From Janthinobacterium sp. J1-1 (GTDB taxonomy: Bacteria; Pseudomonadota; Gammaproteobacteria; Burkholderiales; Burkholderiaceae_D), in contig NZ_CP132339.1 in assembly GCF_030944405.1 (NCBI RefSeq), forward strand, positions 62,001 through 126,000: a DNA stretch of 64,000 nucleotides, written 5' to 3'. Below the pieces are notes generated by a model, which did not search any database, had not been told where the DNA came from, and saw only the letters and a program-made list of their open reading frames with translations. The position numbers were made by a program, and so were the translations under genes. How positions within the stretch are numbered: position 1 is the first letter of the stretch; each line of letters starts with the position of its first letter. Of this stretch, positions 27,063 to 36,381 are shown one piece after another.

Positions 27063-29123
27063 TCAGCCCTTGGGCGTGGCCAGCAGCGCCTTCATGCGGG
27101 CCAGGCGTTCCTTCGGTGAAATCACTTCCGACTCGGTCGGCACGGCGTCGCCCACGTCGAGTTCCATTTCCTTGATAAAGCGCGACACGTCGCAATGGAC
27201 CTGCTCGCCGGCCCGCTTGCGCTTCTTGCACCAGGTAATCTGCAAGGTACGCTGGGCGCGCGTGATGCCCACATACATCAGGCGCCGCTCTTCCTGGATG
27301 CGCGCGGCCATGGTTTCGGCCGGCGCATCGGCGTCGCCCTTGTGCGGCAAGATGCCCTCTTCCACGCCGACCAGGAAGACGTGCGGAAACTCCAGCCCTT
27401 TCGAGGCGTGCAGGGTCGACATGCGCACGGCGTCCTGCTCTTCGTCCTTGCCTTCCAGCATGGTCATCAGGGCCACCATCTGCGTCAGTTCCAGCACGTT
27501 TTTTTCTTCGCCGTCGCGGTCCTTGCCGCCCCTGCCCCGCTCCTTGAGCCAGTTGACGAATTCCAGCACGTTCTGCCACTTGCTTTGCGCCTGGCGCTCT
27601 TCGAAGGCGTCGTACAGATACGATTCGTAATGGATTTCCTTCATCATGTCGTCCAGTACTTCGGCCGCCGCGTCGCCGCTGCCGGCCGCGCCGGGACGGC
27701 TGGCGCGCGACTCGAGGTCGTTGATGAAGTTGCAAAAGTCGCGCAGCGGCCCTAGCTGGCGGTCGGTCAGCTTGGCTTCGATGCCGCCCTTGAACACGGC
27801 CTGGAACAGCGAACACTGCCACTGGCCCGAGAACGCGCCCAGCACTTCCAGCGTCGACTGGCCCACGCCCCGGCGTGGCGTGGTGACGGCGCGGATAAAC
27901 GCCGGATCGTCGTCTTCATTGGCCAGCAGGCGCAAGTAACTGATGATGTCCTTGATCTCGGCCTTGTCAAAGAAACTCTGGCCGCCCGAGATCGTGTACG
28001 GAATCCGCTCCTTGCGCAGGCACTGCTCGATAATGCGCGCCTGATGGTTGCCCCGGTACAAAATCGCGTAATCGGAAAATTTGTTCTTGCGTTCGAAATG
28101 GTCGGCCGAGATCATGATGGCGACCTGTTCCGCCTCCTGCTCGTCGGACTGCATGCCCAGCACCTTGATCGGCTCGCCCAGGCCGTGTTCGGACCACAGC
28201 GATTTTTCAAACAATTTCGGATTGTTGCCGATCACGGCATTGGCCGCGTTCAGGATGCGCATGGTGGAGCGGTAGTTCTGTTCCAGCTTGATCACGCGCA
28301 GGTCGGGGAAATCCGTTTCCAGGGTTTTCAGGTTTTCCACGGTGGCGCCGCGCCAGGCGTAGATGGCCTGGTCGTCGTCGCCCACGGCGGTAAACATCGG
28401 CTTCTTGCCGATGCCCGTCACCATCAGTTTCACCAGTTCGTACTGGCAGGTATTGGTATCCTGGTATTCGTCGACCAGCAGGTAGCGCAGGCGGCGCTGC
28501 CACTTGTCGCGCACGGCGCCGTTGTTGCGGAACAACTCGACGGGAAGACGGATCAGATCGTCGAAATCGACCGCCTGGTAGGCCGACAAGGTGGCCACAT
28601 AGCTGCGGTAGATGCGCGCCGCGTTCGCTTCGTCTTCATCCTTGGCTTGCGCCAGCGCCGTGTCCGGGTCGATCAGGCCGTTTTTCCACAGCGACATGGC
28701 GGTCTGGATCTGGCGAATGATCTGTTTATCGGTGGTAATCGCCAGGTCTTGCACCAGCGAAAAGCAGTCGTCGCTGTCCATGATGGAAAAGCGGTCCTTC
28801 AGCCCCACGCCATTGGCTTCCTGGCGCAAGATCTTGACGCCCAGCGAGTGGAAGGTCGATACCGTCAGCTGCTTGGCCTGCCTCGGCTGCTTCAGCAGCT
28901 TGGCGATGCGCTCCTGCATTTCCAGCGCCGCCTTGTTGGTAAACGTCAGCGCGGCGATGGTGCGCGGGTCGTAGCCCCGGTCTTCGATCAGGTGGGCGAT
29001 CTTTTGCGTGATCACGCGCGTCTTGCCCGAGCCGGCGCCGGCCAGCACCAGGCAAGGGCCGTCGAGATAGGTGACGGCTTCGCTCTGGGGAGCGTTCAGG
29101 CCGAATTGTGGTGCTTTGGACAT
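27063..29123 (-). CDS. rep: Rep-type superfamily 1 ATP-dependent DNA helicase
   Basis: The 686-residue protein starts MSKAPQFGLNAPQSEAV at 29121-29123. SF1A motifs are in order: Walker A AGAGSGKTR near residue 30, TFTNKAALEM, LVDEYQDTNTCQY, GDDDQAIYAWRGA, LEQNYRS and the late STLHASKGLEFPHVFLVG and YVGITRAQ motifs. Length and N-terminus point to Rep rather than UvrD. It moves 3'-5' to clear proteins ahead of replication forks. The stop lies two bases from the antitoxin stop, so the genes are convergent and almost abut without a terminator. Confidence 0.93.
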   Translation of the reverse strand: MSKAPQFGLNAPQSEAVTYLDGPCLVLAGAGSGKTRVITQKIAHLIEDRGYDPRTIAALTFTNKAALEMQERIAKLLKQPRQAKQLTVSTFHSLGVKILRQEANGVGLKDRFSIMDSDDCFSLVQDLAITTDKQIIRQIQTAMSLWKNGLIDPDTALAQAKDEDEANAARIYRSYVATLSAYQAVDFDDLIRLPVELFRNNGAVRDKWQRRLRYLLVDEYQDTNTCQYELVKLMVTGIGKKPMFTAVGDDDQAIYAWRGATVENLKTLETDFPDLRVIKLEQNYRSTMRILNAANAVIGNNPKLFEKSLWSEHGLGEPIKVLGMQSDEQEAEQVAIMISADHFERKNKFSDYAILYRGNHQARIIEQCLRKERIPYTISGGQSFFDKAEIKDIISYLRLLANEDDDPAFIRAVTTPRRGVGQSTLEVLGAFSGQWQCSLFQAVFKGGIEAKLTDRQLGPLRDFCNFINDLESRASRPGAAGSGDAAAEVLDDMMKEIHYESYLYDAFEERQAQSKWQNVLEFVNWLKERGRGGKDRDGEEKNVLELTQMVALMTMLEGKDEEQDAVRMSTLHASKGLEFPHVFLVGVEEGILPHKGDADAPAETMAARIQEERRLMYVGITRAQRTLQITWCKKRKRAGEQVHCDVSRFIKEMELDVGDAVPTESEVISPKERLARMKALLATPKG

Positions 29124-29326
29124 CAGGGTATTTCCGCAGGGAACAGCGGCCCATTGTAACAGCGTCGTGCACGCTGATTGCGCAAGCCAGGCTCTTGATA
29201 AATGCCGCATGGACGCCATCTTGGCCGATTGAATCTATGCGGCGCAGCCCGGCCTGGAGTACCATTCCGGCTATTATTCCAGCTATCACTCCGGCCTTGC
29301 GCCCCAACCTCTCGAATGGCCGCCCC

Positions 29327-29812
29327 ATGAAATTTGAACATCTGATTGAAATCAACGATCCCCTCAACCCGCTGATCGATACCCTGACGGTCGAGCAAGT
29401 CTGGCGCGGCCTGGTGCTGCGCGCCGAGTCGCCCAAGCTGTTCGTGCCGCACCTGGACGAGTGCGAGATCAGCGACCGCACGGACAGCGGCTTTTCACGC
29501 CGCCTGCGCTATGGCGAACTGGTGATCAACGACAAGGTCGTGCTGCTGCCGCAATTGCAGGTGCGTTATGCAGTGGCGGCGCAAAAGGATATCAGCGCCT
29601 CCTCGCTGGTGATGACGATCGAAATGCCGGACGAGCACAGCCTGTGGGTGCGCTTCCAGTACGACGACGGCCATGACGCGGCCACCGATGCGGCCAACGC
29701 CATGTACGACGACTTCCGCCGCTCGGCCTACCAGGAAGCCGACATCGACACCATCCGCGTGCTGCGCGAGCTGGCGGCCGAAGGCCGACTCGACGCCGGA
29801 CTGCTCAACTAA
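29327..29812 (+). CDS. AtaL-like/DUF1857 (START-fold) protein
   Basis: The 161-residue protein begins MKFEHLIEINDPLNPLIDTLTVEQVWRGLVLRAESPKLF and shows the strand-helix pattern of small SRPBCC-fold proteins of the DUF1857 group, with acidic stretches near the C-terminus (DYDD-like DGHDAATDAANAMYDDF). Such folds often bind small hydrophobic ligands, but no ligand or enzyme activity is known for this branch. It stands between rep (divergent) and the oxidoreductase (convergent). Confidence 0.72.
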   Translation: MKFEHLIEINDPLNPLIDTLTVEQVWRGLVLRAESPKLFVPHLDECEISDRTDSGFSRRLRYGELVINDKVVLLPQLQVRYAVAAQKDISASSLVMTIEMPDEHSLWVRFQYDDGHDAATDAANAMYDDFRRSAYQEADIDTIRVLRELAAEGRLDAGLLN

Positions 29813-29815
29813 ATC

Positions 29816-31276
29816 TCAAGCGCCCGGCGTGCAGTCGGCGCAGGCCGGCACATTGCCGGGATCGTTTTGCAGGTGCAGCGCCAGTTCGCGCAAGGCCGTG
29901 CGCACGCCCTCTTCGATCACGGGGTGATAAAACGGCATGTCGAGCATGGCGTGCACCGTCAGCTGCGCCTGGCAAGCCCAGGCCAGCAAATGGCCCAGGT
30001 GTTCGGCGCGCGGGGCTATCATCTCGGCGCCCAGGAAACGCTGGCTGCCAAATTCGGCATACACGCGCAATAGCCCCTTGTTTTGCAGCATCACGCGGCT
30101 GCGGCCCTGGTTGCCGAACGACACGGCGCCCACCGCAAAGCGGCCCGCATGCGTGACGCACAGTTGCTGGTAGGTGGCGCCGACGGTGGCGATCTGCGGC
30201 TCCGTGAACGCCACGCCCAGCGGCGTGCGGCGCAAGCCCGGCTGCACCTCGGGAAAGCGCGCCGCATTGTCGCCGGCGATGCGGCCCTGGTCGGCCGCCT
30301 CGGGCAGTAGCGGCAGCTCGTCGCTGGCGTCGCCGGCGATAAAGATGGCGCTCTTGCCACATTGCATGGTGTGCTTGTCGTACAGGGGCACGCCGTGACG
30401 GTCGAGTTCAATCTGCGCCGTCTCCAGGCCGATCCCGTGCACGTTCGGACTGCGGCCGATGGCGGCCAGCACATACTCGAACTGCTCGGTTTTTTCTGTC
30501 CCTTCGCCATCGCGGCTGGTCAGCAATAGGCCCAGTCCATCGTCGGTTTTGGCGATATGCGCGACGCTGGTCTGGAAGCGGATATCGAATTCCCCGGCCA
30601 GCACTGTGCCCGCTTCCGCCAGCACCAGCGGATCGGTCAGCTGCGCCACCTTGGCGCCGCGCGCAAACAGGGTCACGCGCACGCCCAGGCGGGCCAGCGC
30701 CTGCCCCAGTTCCAGGCCGATCACGCCGGCGCCCACCACCGCCAGCGAGCGCGGCAGATCGGTCCAGCCGAACACGGCGTCGCTGGTGATCACGCGCTCG
30801 CCGGCCGCCTTCCATTCGGGCGGCACGATGGGCGAGGAGCCGGTGGCGATCACCACGCTGGCCGCTTCGACGATGGTGTGGTCATCGACCTGCAGCTTGC
30901 CGGGCGCGATAAAGCGGGCGTGGCCGCGCAGTTTTTCCTCGTCCGGAATCGCATCGACGCCTTCGAGCACGAAACCGACAAAACGGTCGCGCTCGCTGCG
31001 CACGCGCGCCATCACCTGCTGGCCGTCGATCCGCAGCGCGCCCGGATGCACGCCAAAAGCGGGCGCGGCCGTCACGGCATGGGCCGCTTCGGCGGCGGAG
31101 ATCAGCAGTTTGCTGGGCATGCAGCCCACGCGCGCGCAGGTGGTACCGTAGGGGCCGCTTTCCATCATCAGCACGCGCTTGCCGTGCAGGCGCGCCGCCT
31201 TGTGCGCCGTCAGGCCGGCCGTGCCGCTGCCGATCACGGCCACGTCCACCTGTATCGTCTTGATATCGTTGTTCAT
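29816..31276 (-). CDS. FAD-dependent pyridine nucleotide-disulfide oxidoreductase, dihydrolipoyl dehydrogenase-like
   Basis: The 486-residue class I flavoenzyme starts at 31274-31276 (MNNDIKTIQVDVAVIG). It has FAD motif GSGTAGLTA near residue 16, redox pair Cys47-Cys52 in CARVGC, an NAD-binding GAGVIGLE motif, FAD motif IFIAGDA, and the C-terminal HPVIEEG giving the catalytic His-Glu. It lacks a lipoyl domain and is not next to pdh or odh genes, so it may serve another lipoylated or small disulfide partner. It is divergent from the ArgP-type regulator, which could control it. Confidence 0.85.
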   Translation of the reverse strand: MNNDIKTIQVDVAVIGSGTAGLTAHKAARLHGKRVLMMESGPYGTTCARVGCMPSKLLISAAEAAHAVTAAPAFGVHPGALRIDGQQVMARVRSERDRFVGFVLEGVDAIPDEEKLRGHARFIAPGKLQVDDHTIVEAASVVIATGSSPIVPPEWKAAGERVITSDAVFGWTDLPRSLAVVGAGVIGLELGQALARLGVRVTLFARGAKVAQLTDPLVLAEAGTVLAGEFDIRFQTSVAHIAKTDDGLGLLLTSRDGEGTEKTEQFEYVLAAIGRSPNVHGIGLETAQIELDRHGVPLYDKHTMQCGKSAIFIAGDASDELPLLPEAADQGRIAGDNAARFPEVQPGLRRTPLGVAFTEPQIATVGATYQQLCVTHAGRFAVGAVSFGNQGRSRVMLQNKGLLRVYAEFGSQRFLGAEMIAPRAEHLGHLLAWACQAQLTVHAMLDMPFYHPVIEEGVRTALRELALHLQNDPGNVPACADCTPGA

Positions 31277-31359
31277 TCTTGCCACCACAGAGGTCATTCG
31301 ATGAGCATGCATACTACTCCGTTGGCATGGAAAAAGGTTTTACCAAGCGGCACGCGTAT

Positions 31360-31374
31360 ATTAGTATGGCTAAT
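31360..31374. promoter_or_regulatory. Candidate LysR-type operator between the divergent genes
   Basis: ATTAG-N5-CTAAT is a perfect 15-base inverted repeat of the LysR T-N11-A type. It lies 28 to 42 bases before the ArgP-type gene start at 31402 and about 84 bases from the divergent oxidoreductase start. Confidence 0.55.
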
Positions 31375-31401
31375 TGTTTTGTAAATTTATAAGTAGAGCT
31401 A

Positions 31402-32283
31402 ATGGGATCACTCGATTATCGCGCGCTGGCCGTGCTTGACGCCGTGGCCAGCCATGGCAGCTTCGAGAAAGCCGCCGTGGCGCTGGGCATCAGCCAGTCG
31501 GCCGTCTCGCAGCGCATCAAGGCGCTCGAAGACGCCAGCGGGCGTTTGCTGATCATCCGTGGCCAGCCGGCCGTACCGACCGGCCTGGGCCAGCGCCTGA
31601 TCACGCACCACCGCCATGTGACGTTGATGGAAGCGTCGCTCGATATCGACCTGGGCAATACCGTCAGCATGCCCGAGCTGGCGATTGCCATCGATGACGA
31701 CAGCCTGGCGACCTGGTTTCCCGCTACCCTGGCGCCGCTGCTGGCGCCGCCGCGCTGCCAGCTCGACGTGCGCCTGGCCGACAGCGATGCCGCCCTGCAG
31801 ATGGTGCGCGACGGCACGGTATTTGGCTGCGTGGCCAGTGACACGGGAACCGATGTCCACGCCACCAGCGTGACGCCACTGGGCACCTTGCGCCATGTCT
31901 GCGTGGCCACGCCCATGTTTGCCGGCCACTGGTTCGGCGACGGCTTCAGCGCCGACGCGGTGCAGCTGGCGCCGGCCGTGGTGGGCCAGCACAGCCTGCT
32001 GGCGCGCTTCCTGGCCGAGCAGCTGGACCTGCACGCGCCGTTTCCCCATCACCGCCTGCCGGTGGCGGCGGCGCGCCGCGCCTGCATCGAGGACGGGCTG
32101 GCCTACGGCCTGATGCCGCAGCGCCTGGCGGCGCAGTATCTGGCCACCGACCGCCTGCTGGACCTGGCCCCCGGCCGCACCGTGGACGTGCCCCTGCACT
32201 GGCATGCCTGGAGCCTCGACACGCCATTTACCAAGTTGCTGTCGGAACAGATCGTGCGCTCGGCGCGTGCCTGGCTTAATTGA
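31402..32283 (+). CDS. LysR-family regulator of the ArgP (IciA) group
   Basis: The 293-residue protein starts with MGSLDYRALAVLDAVASHGSF and a winged helix-turn-helix (KAAVALGISQSAVSQRIKALED), followed by the effector domain with WFPATLAPLL and ACIEDGLAYGLMP, typical of the ArgP subgroup. ArgP proteins sense arginine and lysine and control amino-acid export and related genes. Here the divergent neighbour is an FAD oxidoreductase instead of the usual lysine exporter, so its regulon may differ. The ArgP assignment is fairly secure; the target is inferred. Confidence 0.87.
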   Translation: MGSLDYRALAVLDAVASHGSFEKAAVALGISQSAVSQRIKALEDASGRLLIIRGQPAVPTGLGQRLITHHRHVTLMEASLDIDLGNTVSMPELAIAIDDDSLATWFPATLAPLLAPPRCQLDVRLADSDAALQMVRDGTVFGCVASDTGTDVHATSVTPLGTLRHVCVATPMFAGHWFGDGFSADAVQLAPAVVGQHSLLARFLAEQLDLHAPFPHHRLPVAAARRACIEDGLAYGLMPQRLAAQYLATDRLLDLAPGRTVDVPLHWHAWSLDTPFTKLLSEQIVRSARAWLN

Positions 32284-34305
32284 TCAGATATCGAGCGGAT
32301 CGACTTCCAGCGACCATTTCACGCGCGTCTTCATGGCGCGCAGCACCGCCAGCCACTCTTTCAGGAAACCTTGCAGCGCCGGCCGCGAGCTTGACTCCAG
32401 CAGCAGCTGGGCGCGGTCGACGTTGTAGACGCGCGTCATGCTCATCGGAATCGGATCGTTGATGGTAATCGCCGGATGCGCCATGCAATCCTTGGCCGCC
32501 TGCAGGAATTCGATGGCGGTCGCCAGTTCCGGCGCTTCCGCGCGCAGCAGCGCCTGGAACAGATAGGGCGGCAGCGCCGCCTGGGCCCGCTCTTCGAGCA
32601 AGGTGGTGGCGAAATGGTCGTAATCGTGGTTGACCACCGCGTCATACAGCGGATGGCGCGCATAGCGGGTCTGGATCAGCACCTCGGAGACACTGCCGCC
32701 CTCGGTCTGCGCGGCCCGCCCTGCCCGGCCCGCCACCTGCATCAGCTGCGCGAACAGGCGCTCGCTGGCGCGGTAGTCCTGTGAAAACAGGGCCGTGTCG
32801 GGATTCAGGATGCCGACCAGGGTCAGCTTTTTGAAATCATGGCCCTTGGCCACCATCTGCGTGCCGATCAAAATATCGACTTCGCCGCGGTGCACGGTAT
32901 CGAACGCCTCCTGCGCGCTGCCCTTCTTGCGCGTGGAATCGGCGTCGATCCGTAAAATGCGCGCCTCGGGAAACAGTTGCTGCAATCCCTCTTCCACGCG
33001 CTGCGTGCCGCGTCCCAGCGGTTGCAGGTCGACATTGCCGCAGGTGGGGCAATGACGCGGGATGCGCAGTTCCAGGCTGCAATGGTGGCAGCGCAGCCGG
33101 TGCTCGGGCTTGTGCAGCACCATGAACGAGGTGCAACGGGTGCAGTTGCTGATCCAGCCGCACGATTCGCAGCAGATCACGGGCGAATAGCCGCGCCGGT
33201 TCAGGAACAGCAGCGACTGCTCGCCGCGTTCCATGCGCAATTTTAACGCCGCCACCAGGTGCGAGGTCAGGCCATCCTTCGGCTTGTCGCGCTCCATGTC
33301 GAGCAACTTTACACGCGGCAAGACGGCGTTCTTGACGGCCCGCTCGCGCAATTCCAGCTTGCGGTAGCGCCCCGTCTGCGCGTGGTGCCAGCTTTCCAGC
33401 GACGGCGTGGCCGAACCGAGCACGATCGGAATCTGCAACTGCCAGGCGCGCCACACGGCCAGGTCGCGCGCCGAATAGCGCAAGCCCTCCTGCTGCTTGT
33501 AGGAAGGATCGTGCTCCTCGTCGATAACGATCAGTTTTAAATTCGGCAACGATGCCAGGATGGCCAGCCGCGTGCCCAGCACGATGCGCGCCTGGCCCTG
33601 GTGGGCGGCCAGCCAGTGCAGCATGCGCTCGCCTTCGGACAGGCTGCTGTGCAAGGTGGCCAGCATCACGCCGGGAAAGCGCGCGCGGATATTGCCTTCC
33701 AGCTGGGGCGTGAGGTTGATTTCCGGCACCAGGATCAGGATCTGCGCCGCCGCCTCGCGCGCCAGCACCTGGGCGCAGGCCTGCAGATAGACTTCCGTCT
33801 TGCCGCTGCCCGTCACACCGTAGAGCAGGGTCGGCTTGAAGCCCTGCGCGCCGCCGATGGCATCGGCCGCTTCCTGCTGGGCAGGGTTGAGCGGCGGCAT
33901 GTTCAGCGGCGTGCCATCATGCGCATCGTGCAGCTTGGCCAGTTTCTTGATGGCGCGGTCGAGCGCCACGGTGGTCAGCACGCGCAGGTTTTTCGGCAGG
34001 CCCGGCAGCGCCACTTCACCAAGCGGGCGCTGGTAGTAATCGGCGGCGAACGCGGCCAGCGCCAGCCATTGCGCCGACAACGGCGTGAGCTGGCTGCGCA
34101 CGGCCAGCACATCTTTCATTTTCGCATCGGGCACGTCGGTGCTACCGGCGATGCCGACGATCAGGCCCATCACTTCGCGCCGGCCGAACGGCACCAGCGC
34201 CAGCTGGCCGATCTGCGGCAAGGGCGCGTCGTCGCCGCTCCAGCGATAGTCGAACAGGGCGTTGAGAGGGGTATCGAGCGCGATTTTCAGGATGCACTGC
34301 GCCAT
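32284..34305 (-). CDS. priA: Primosomal protein N' (replication restart helicase)
   Basis: The 673-residue 3'-5' superfamily 2 helicase reloads DnaB at repaired forks. Visible are the N-terminal 3'DNA-binding domain (MAQCILKIALDTPLNALFDYRW), Walker A YGVTGSGKTEVYL, Walker B VIDEEHD, a cysteine-rich zinc insert (CCESCGW, CTRC, CHHC, CPTCG) and C-terminal motifs GTQMVAKGHDF and QVAGRAGR. Length is a little below the 730 of E. coli. Its 5' end faces the DnaA-box-rich region that separates it from hemE, so that region contains its promoter. Confidence 0.96.
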   Translation of the reverse strand: MAQCILKIALDTPLNALFDYRWSGDDAPLPQIGQLALVPFGRREVMGLIVGIAGSTDVPDAKMKDVLAVRSQLTPLSAQWLALAAFAADYYQRPLGEVALPGLPKNLRVLTTVALDRAIKKLAKLHDAHDGTPLNMPPLNPAQQEAADAIGGAQGFKPTLLYGVTGSGKTEVYLQACAQVLAREAAAQILILVPEINLTPQLEGNIRARFPGVMLATLHSSLSEGERMLHWLAAHQGQARIVLGTRLAILASLPNLKLIVIDEEHDPSYKQQEGLRYSARDLAVWRAWQLQIPIVLGSATPSLESWHHAQTGRYRKLELRERAVKNAVLPRVKLLDMERDKPKDGLTSHLVAALKLRMERGEQSLLFLNRRGYSPVICCESCGWISNCTRCTSFMVLHKPEHRLRCHHCSLELRIPRHCPTCGNVDLQPLGRGTQRVEEGLQQLFPEARILRIDADSTRKKGSAQEAFDTVHRGEVDILIGTQMVAKGHDFKKLTLVGILNPDTALFSQDYRASERLFAQLMQVAGRAGRAAQTEGGSVSEVLIQTRYARHPLYDAVVNHDYDHFATTLLEERAQAALPPYLFQALLRAEAPELATAIEFLQAAKDCMAHPAITINDPIPMSMTRVYNVDRAQLLLESSSRPALQGFLKEWLAVLRAMKTRVKWSLEVDPLDI

Positions 34306-34402
34306 GGGTGTTGCCTATTCCAGTTGATTAACAGCGCGGCAGGCGCACAGCCGGCCATGATACTTGGTCTCGCCCGCAAAGCAGGATCTGCCTGAAGATA
34401 AT

Positions 34403-34427
34403 TCTGTGGATAACTTTGTGGACAAAG
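34403..34427. repeat. Repeat A: paired DnaA-box-like sites
   Basis: A 25-base segment holds an exact minus-strand DnaA box and a one-mismatch box starting 12 bases later. It matches 34814-34838 at 23 of 25 positions. Confidence 0.85.
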
Positions 34428-34813
34428 CAAAATTAACTTTCAAAATCTGCACTGCATACAATGCCAATCGCCGTCAAGAGCGCACGAAAAATAAATTAAA
34501 CCTTTAAAATCAATGCCTTGAAAAACACAGCCCGGCAGTGCTGAAATGGCAGGCTTAACTCGGCAGCTGTGCATAACTGAGCTATTTCAGCTCTTGTTTC
34601 TTGGCATTAAGTATCGTCAGCATGATGCGCATCAAGGCATTTTTCCTGATATCGGTGCAAATTGATCGCCTGCCGGGCGCGGGCCGGTGCCGGTCGCGCT
34701 GGCAAGGCCAGACTTGCCGAATCATCATGCACCGCACCATGCATCTCAGGTAAAACCTGCACAGCGCCGCTAAGTCCCGGATAACAAAATACTTTTCCTT
34801 TTTATCCACAAAA

Positions 34814-34838
34814 TCTGTTGATAACTTTGTGGACAATG
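34814..34838. repeat. Repeat B: paired DnaA-box-like sites
   Basis: The second copy of the 25-base segment at 34403-34427. Here an additional exact DnaA box in opposite orientation lies just upstream at 34802-34810. Confidence 0.85.
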
Positions 34839-35028
34839 ACGGAACAACGGCGCCTGCTGGAGGAACAACCTGGCCAGAGAGCGCCAGACCGTTTGCAGAA
34901 AGCGATTTTTATCATTTAAAAATCAATGACTTGCAATACCCTGCGGGGCATGGCTTTTCAACTGCCTGTTATTTCCGCAGTAAAAAAAATTGTGCATAAG
35001 TCGGTTTTGATGCTGCAGGTGCGCCAAC

Positions 35029-35062
35029 AAAAAAGGCAGGCTTCCTGTGGAAAACCTGCCTT
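35029..35062 (-). terminator. Terminator downstream of hemE
   Basis: On the minus strand an AAGGCAGG/CCTGCCTT stem is followed by a T-run (complement of the A-run at 35029-35034). Its loop contains the DnaA-box-like TTTTCCACA. Confidence 0.85.
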
Positions 35063-35075
35063 GCGGCTGCCGGCG

Positions 35076-35114
35076 CCCGGTCCCGGCACCCGGTTCCGGC
35101 ACCCGGTCCCGGCG
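35076..35114. repeat. Three tandem copies of a 13-bp GC-rich repeat
   Basis: CCCGGTCCCGGCA, CCCGGTTCCGGCA and CCCGGTCCCGGCG follow one another without gaps, between the hemE stop codon and its terminator. Confidence 0.9.
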
Positions 35115-35135
35115 GCCAGCGCCGGCGGCGGATGC

Positions 35136-36230
35136 TTACTTGCCGGCGCGCAGGGCGCGGCTCTGGCTGTGCACGGCTTCCACCATGGCTTCCACCGATT
35201 CCGGCGGCGTGAACTGGGAAATACCATGGCCGAGGTTGAACACATGACCGCTGCCTTCGGAAGGGGCGCCAAAGGCACCCAGGACCTTGGCCACTTCGGC
35301 GCGGATCTGGTCCGGGCTGGCGAACAGGATGGCCGGGTCCAGGTTGCCCTGCAGGCCGACTTTATGGCCGACCAGCTGGCGCGCGCGCGTCAGGTTGACG
35401 GTCCAGTCCAGGCCGACGGCGTCGGCGCCGATATCGGCGATCTGCTCGATCCACTGGCCGCCGCCCTTGGTAAACACGATGGCGGGAATCTTGACGCCAT
35501 CCTTGTCGCGTTTCAGTTGCGCCACCACCTGCCGCATGTAGGACAGCGAGAATTCCTGGTAGGCGCCATCGGCCAGCGCACCGCCCCAGGAGTCGAAAAT
35601 CATCACCGCTTGCGCGCCGGCATCGATCTGCGCGTTCAGGTACTGCGCCACGGAGGTGGCGTTGATGGCCAGGATGTGGTGCATCAGCTCGGGGCGGTTG
35701 TACAGCATCTTCTTGATGGTGTGAAATTCCTTCGAGCCGCCGCCTTCGACCATATAGCAGGCCAGCGTCCACGGGCTGCCGGAAAAACCGATCAGCGGCA
35801 CGCGGCCATTGAGTTCCGTGCGGATCTGCGTGACGGCCTTGAAGACGTAATCGAGCGATTCCAGGTCCGGCACTTGCAAGGCCATCACGTCCTGTTCGGT
35901 GCGCAGCGGACGTTCGAATTTCGGGCCTTCGCCATCGGCGAAATACAGGCCCAGGCCCATCGCGTCGGGCACCGTCAGGATGTCGGAAAACAGGATCGCC
36001 GCGTCGAGCGGAAAGCGGTCCAGCGGTTGCAAGGTCACTTCGGTGGCGTAATCGGGATTTTTCGCCAGGCCCAGGAAGGAACCGGCACGCTCGCGCGTGG
36101 CGCGGTATTCAGGCAGGTAGCGGCCAGCCTGGCGCATCAGCCAGACAGGGGTATGCTCGGTCGGCTGGCGCAGCAGGGCGCGCAAAAAGGTGTCGTTCTG
36201 GAGCGGAGCAAATTGTGGCATGGCAGGCAA
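35136..36230 (-). CDS. hemE: Uroporphyrinogen decarboxylase
   Basis: The 364-residue cytoplasmic enzyme decarboxylates the four acetate groups of uroporphyrinogen III to give coproporphyrinogen III in haem synthesis. The signature [14 protein letters not shown] near residue 30 and the GGGSKEF and [11 protein letters not shown] motifs are present, and the length is normal. It is monocistronic here with its own terminator at 35029-35062. Upstream is a divergent S9 peptidase gene. Confidence 0.96.
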   Translation of the reverse strand: MPAMPQFAPLQNDTFLRALLRQPTEHTPVWLMRQAGRYLPEYRATRERAGSFLGLAKNPDYATEVTLQPLDRFPLDAAILFSDILTVPDAMGLGLYFADGEGPKFERPLRTEQDVMALQVPDLESLDYVFKAVTQIRTELNGRVPLIGFSGSPWTLACYMVEGGGSKEFHTIKKMLYNRPELMHHILAINATSVAQYLNAQIDAGAQAVMIFDSWGGALADGAYQEFSLSYMRQVVAQLKRDKDGVKIPAIVFTKGGGQWIEQIADIGADAVGLDWTVNLTRARQLVGHKVGLQGNLDPAILFASPDQIRAEVAKVLGAFGAPSEGSGHVFNLGHGISQFTPPESVEAMVEAVHSQSRALRAGK

Positions 36231-36381
36231 TCTAGCTTTGGGGAAGCGGTATTATCGCATCCAATCGGCGCCAACTCATTGATTCCGGTAACGGTTTGCA
36301 GCATTTGGCGCAGCTTGGCGCCTTCCTTTATGATGATGCACGCCTGGCGCTTGCCACCCTATCCACCGAACGGAGTTCCAC

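Larger units (their letters stand above)
34306..35135. other. 830-bp gene-free, AT-rich region with a cluster of DnaA-box-like sites
   Basis: No credible coding sequence is seen here. Two exact DnaA boxes (TTATCCACA) occur at 34405-34413 (minus) and 34802-34810 (plus). One-mismatch boxes occur at 34417-34425, 34568-34576, 34816-34824, 34828-34836, 34991-34999 and 35046-35054. AT-rich tracts such as TTTAAAATCAATG (34503-34515) and its near copy at 34915-34928 resemble unwinding-element repeats. Boxes and tracts recur in the same order and with nearly the same spacing in two halves. Possible roles are an origin-like element, DnaA titration or reactivation, or DnaA control of priA. Confidence 0.65.

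Noticed and set aside
34582..34836. Open frame of 84 codons on the minus strand in the priA-hemE gap
   Set aside because: Its composition is unlike proteins around it, it overlaps DnaA boxes, it has no ribosome-binding site and it resembles no family.
35076..35114. Possible CRISPR-like repeat
   Set aside because: Three 13-bp units abut without spacers, so this is a simple tandem repeat.
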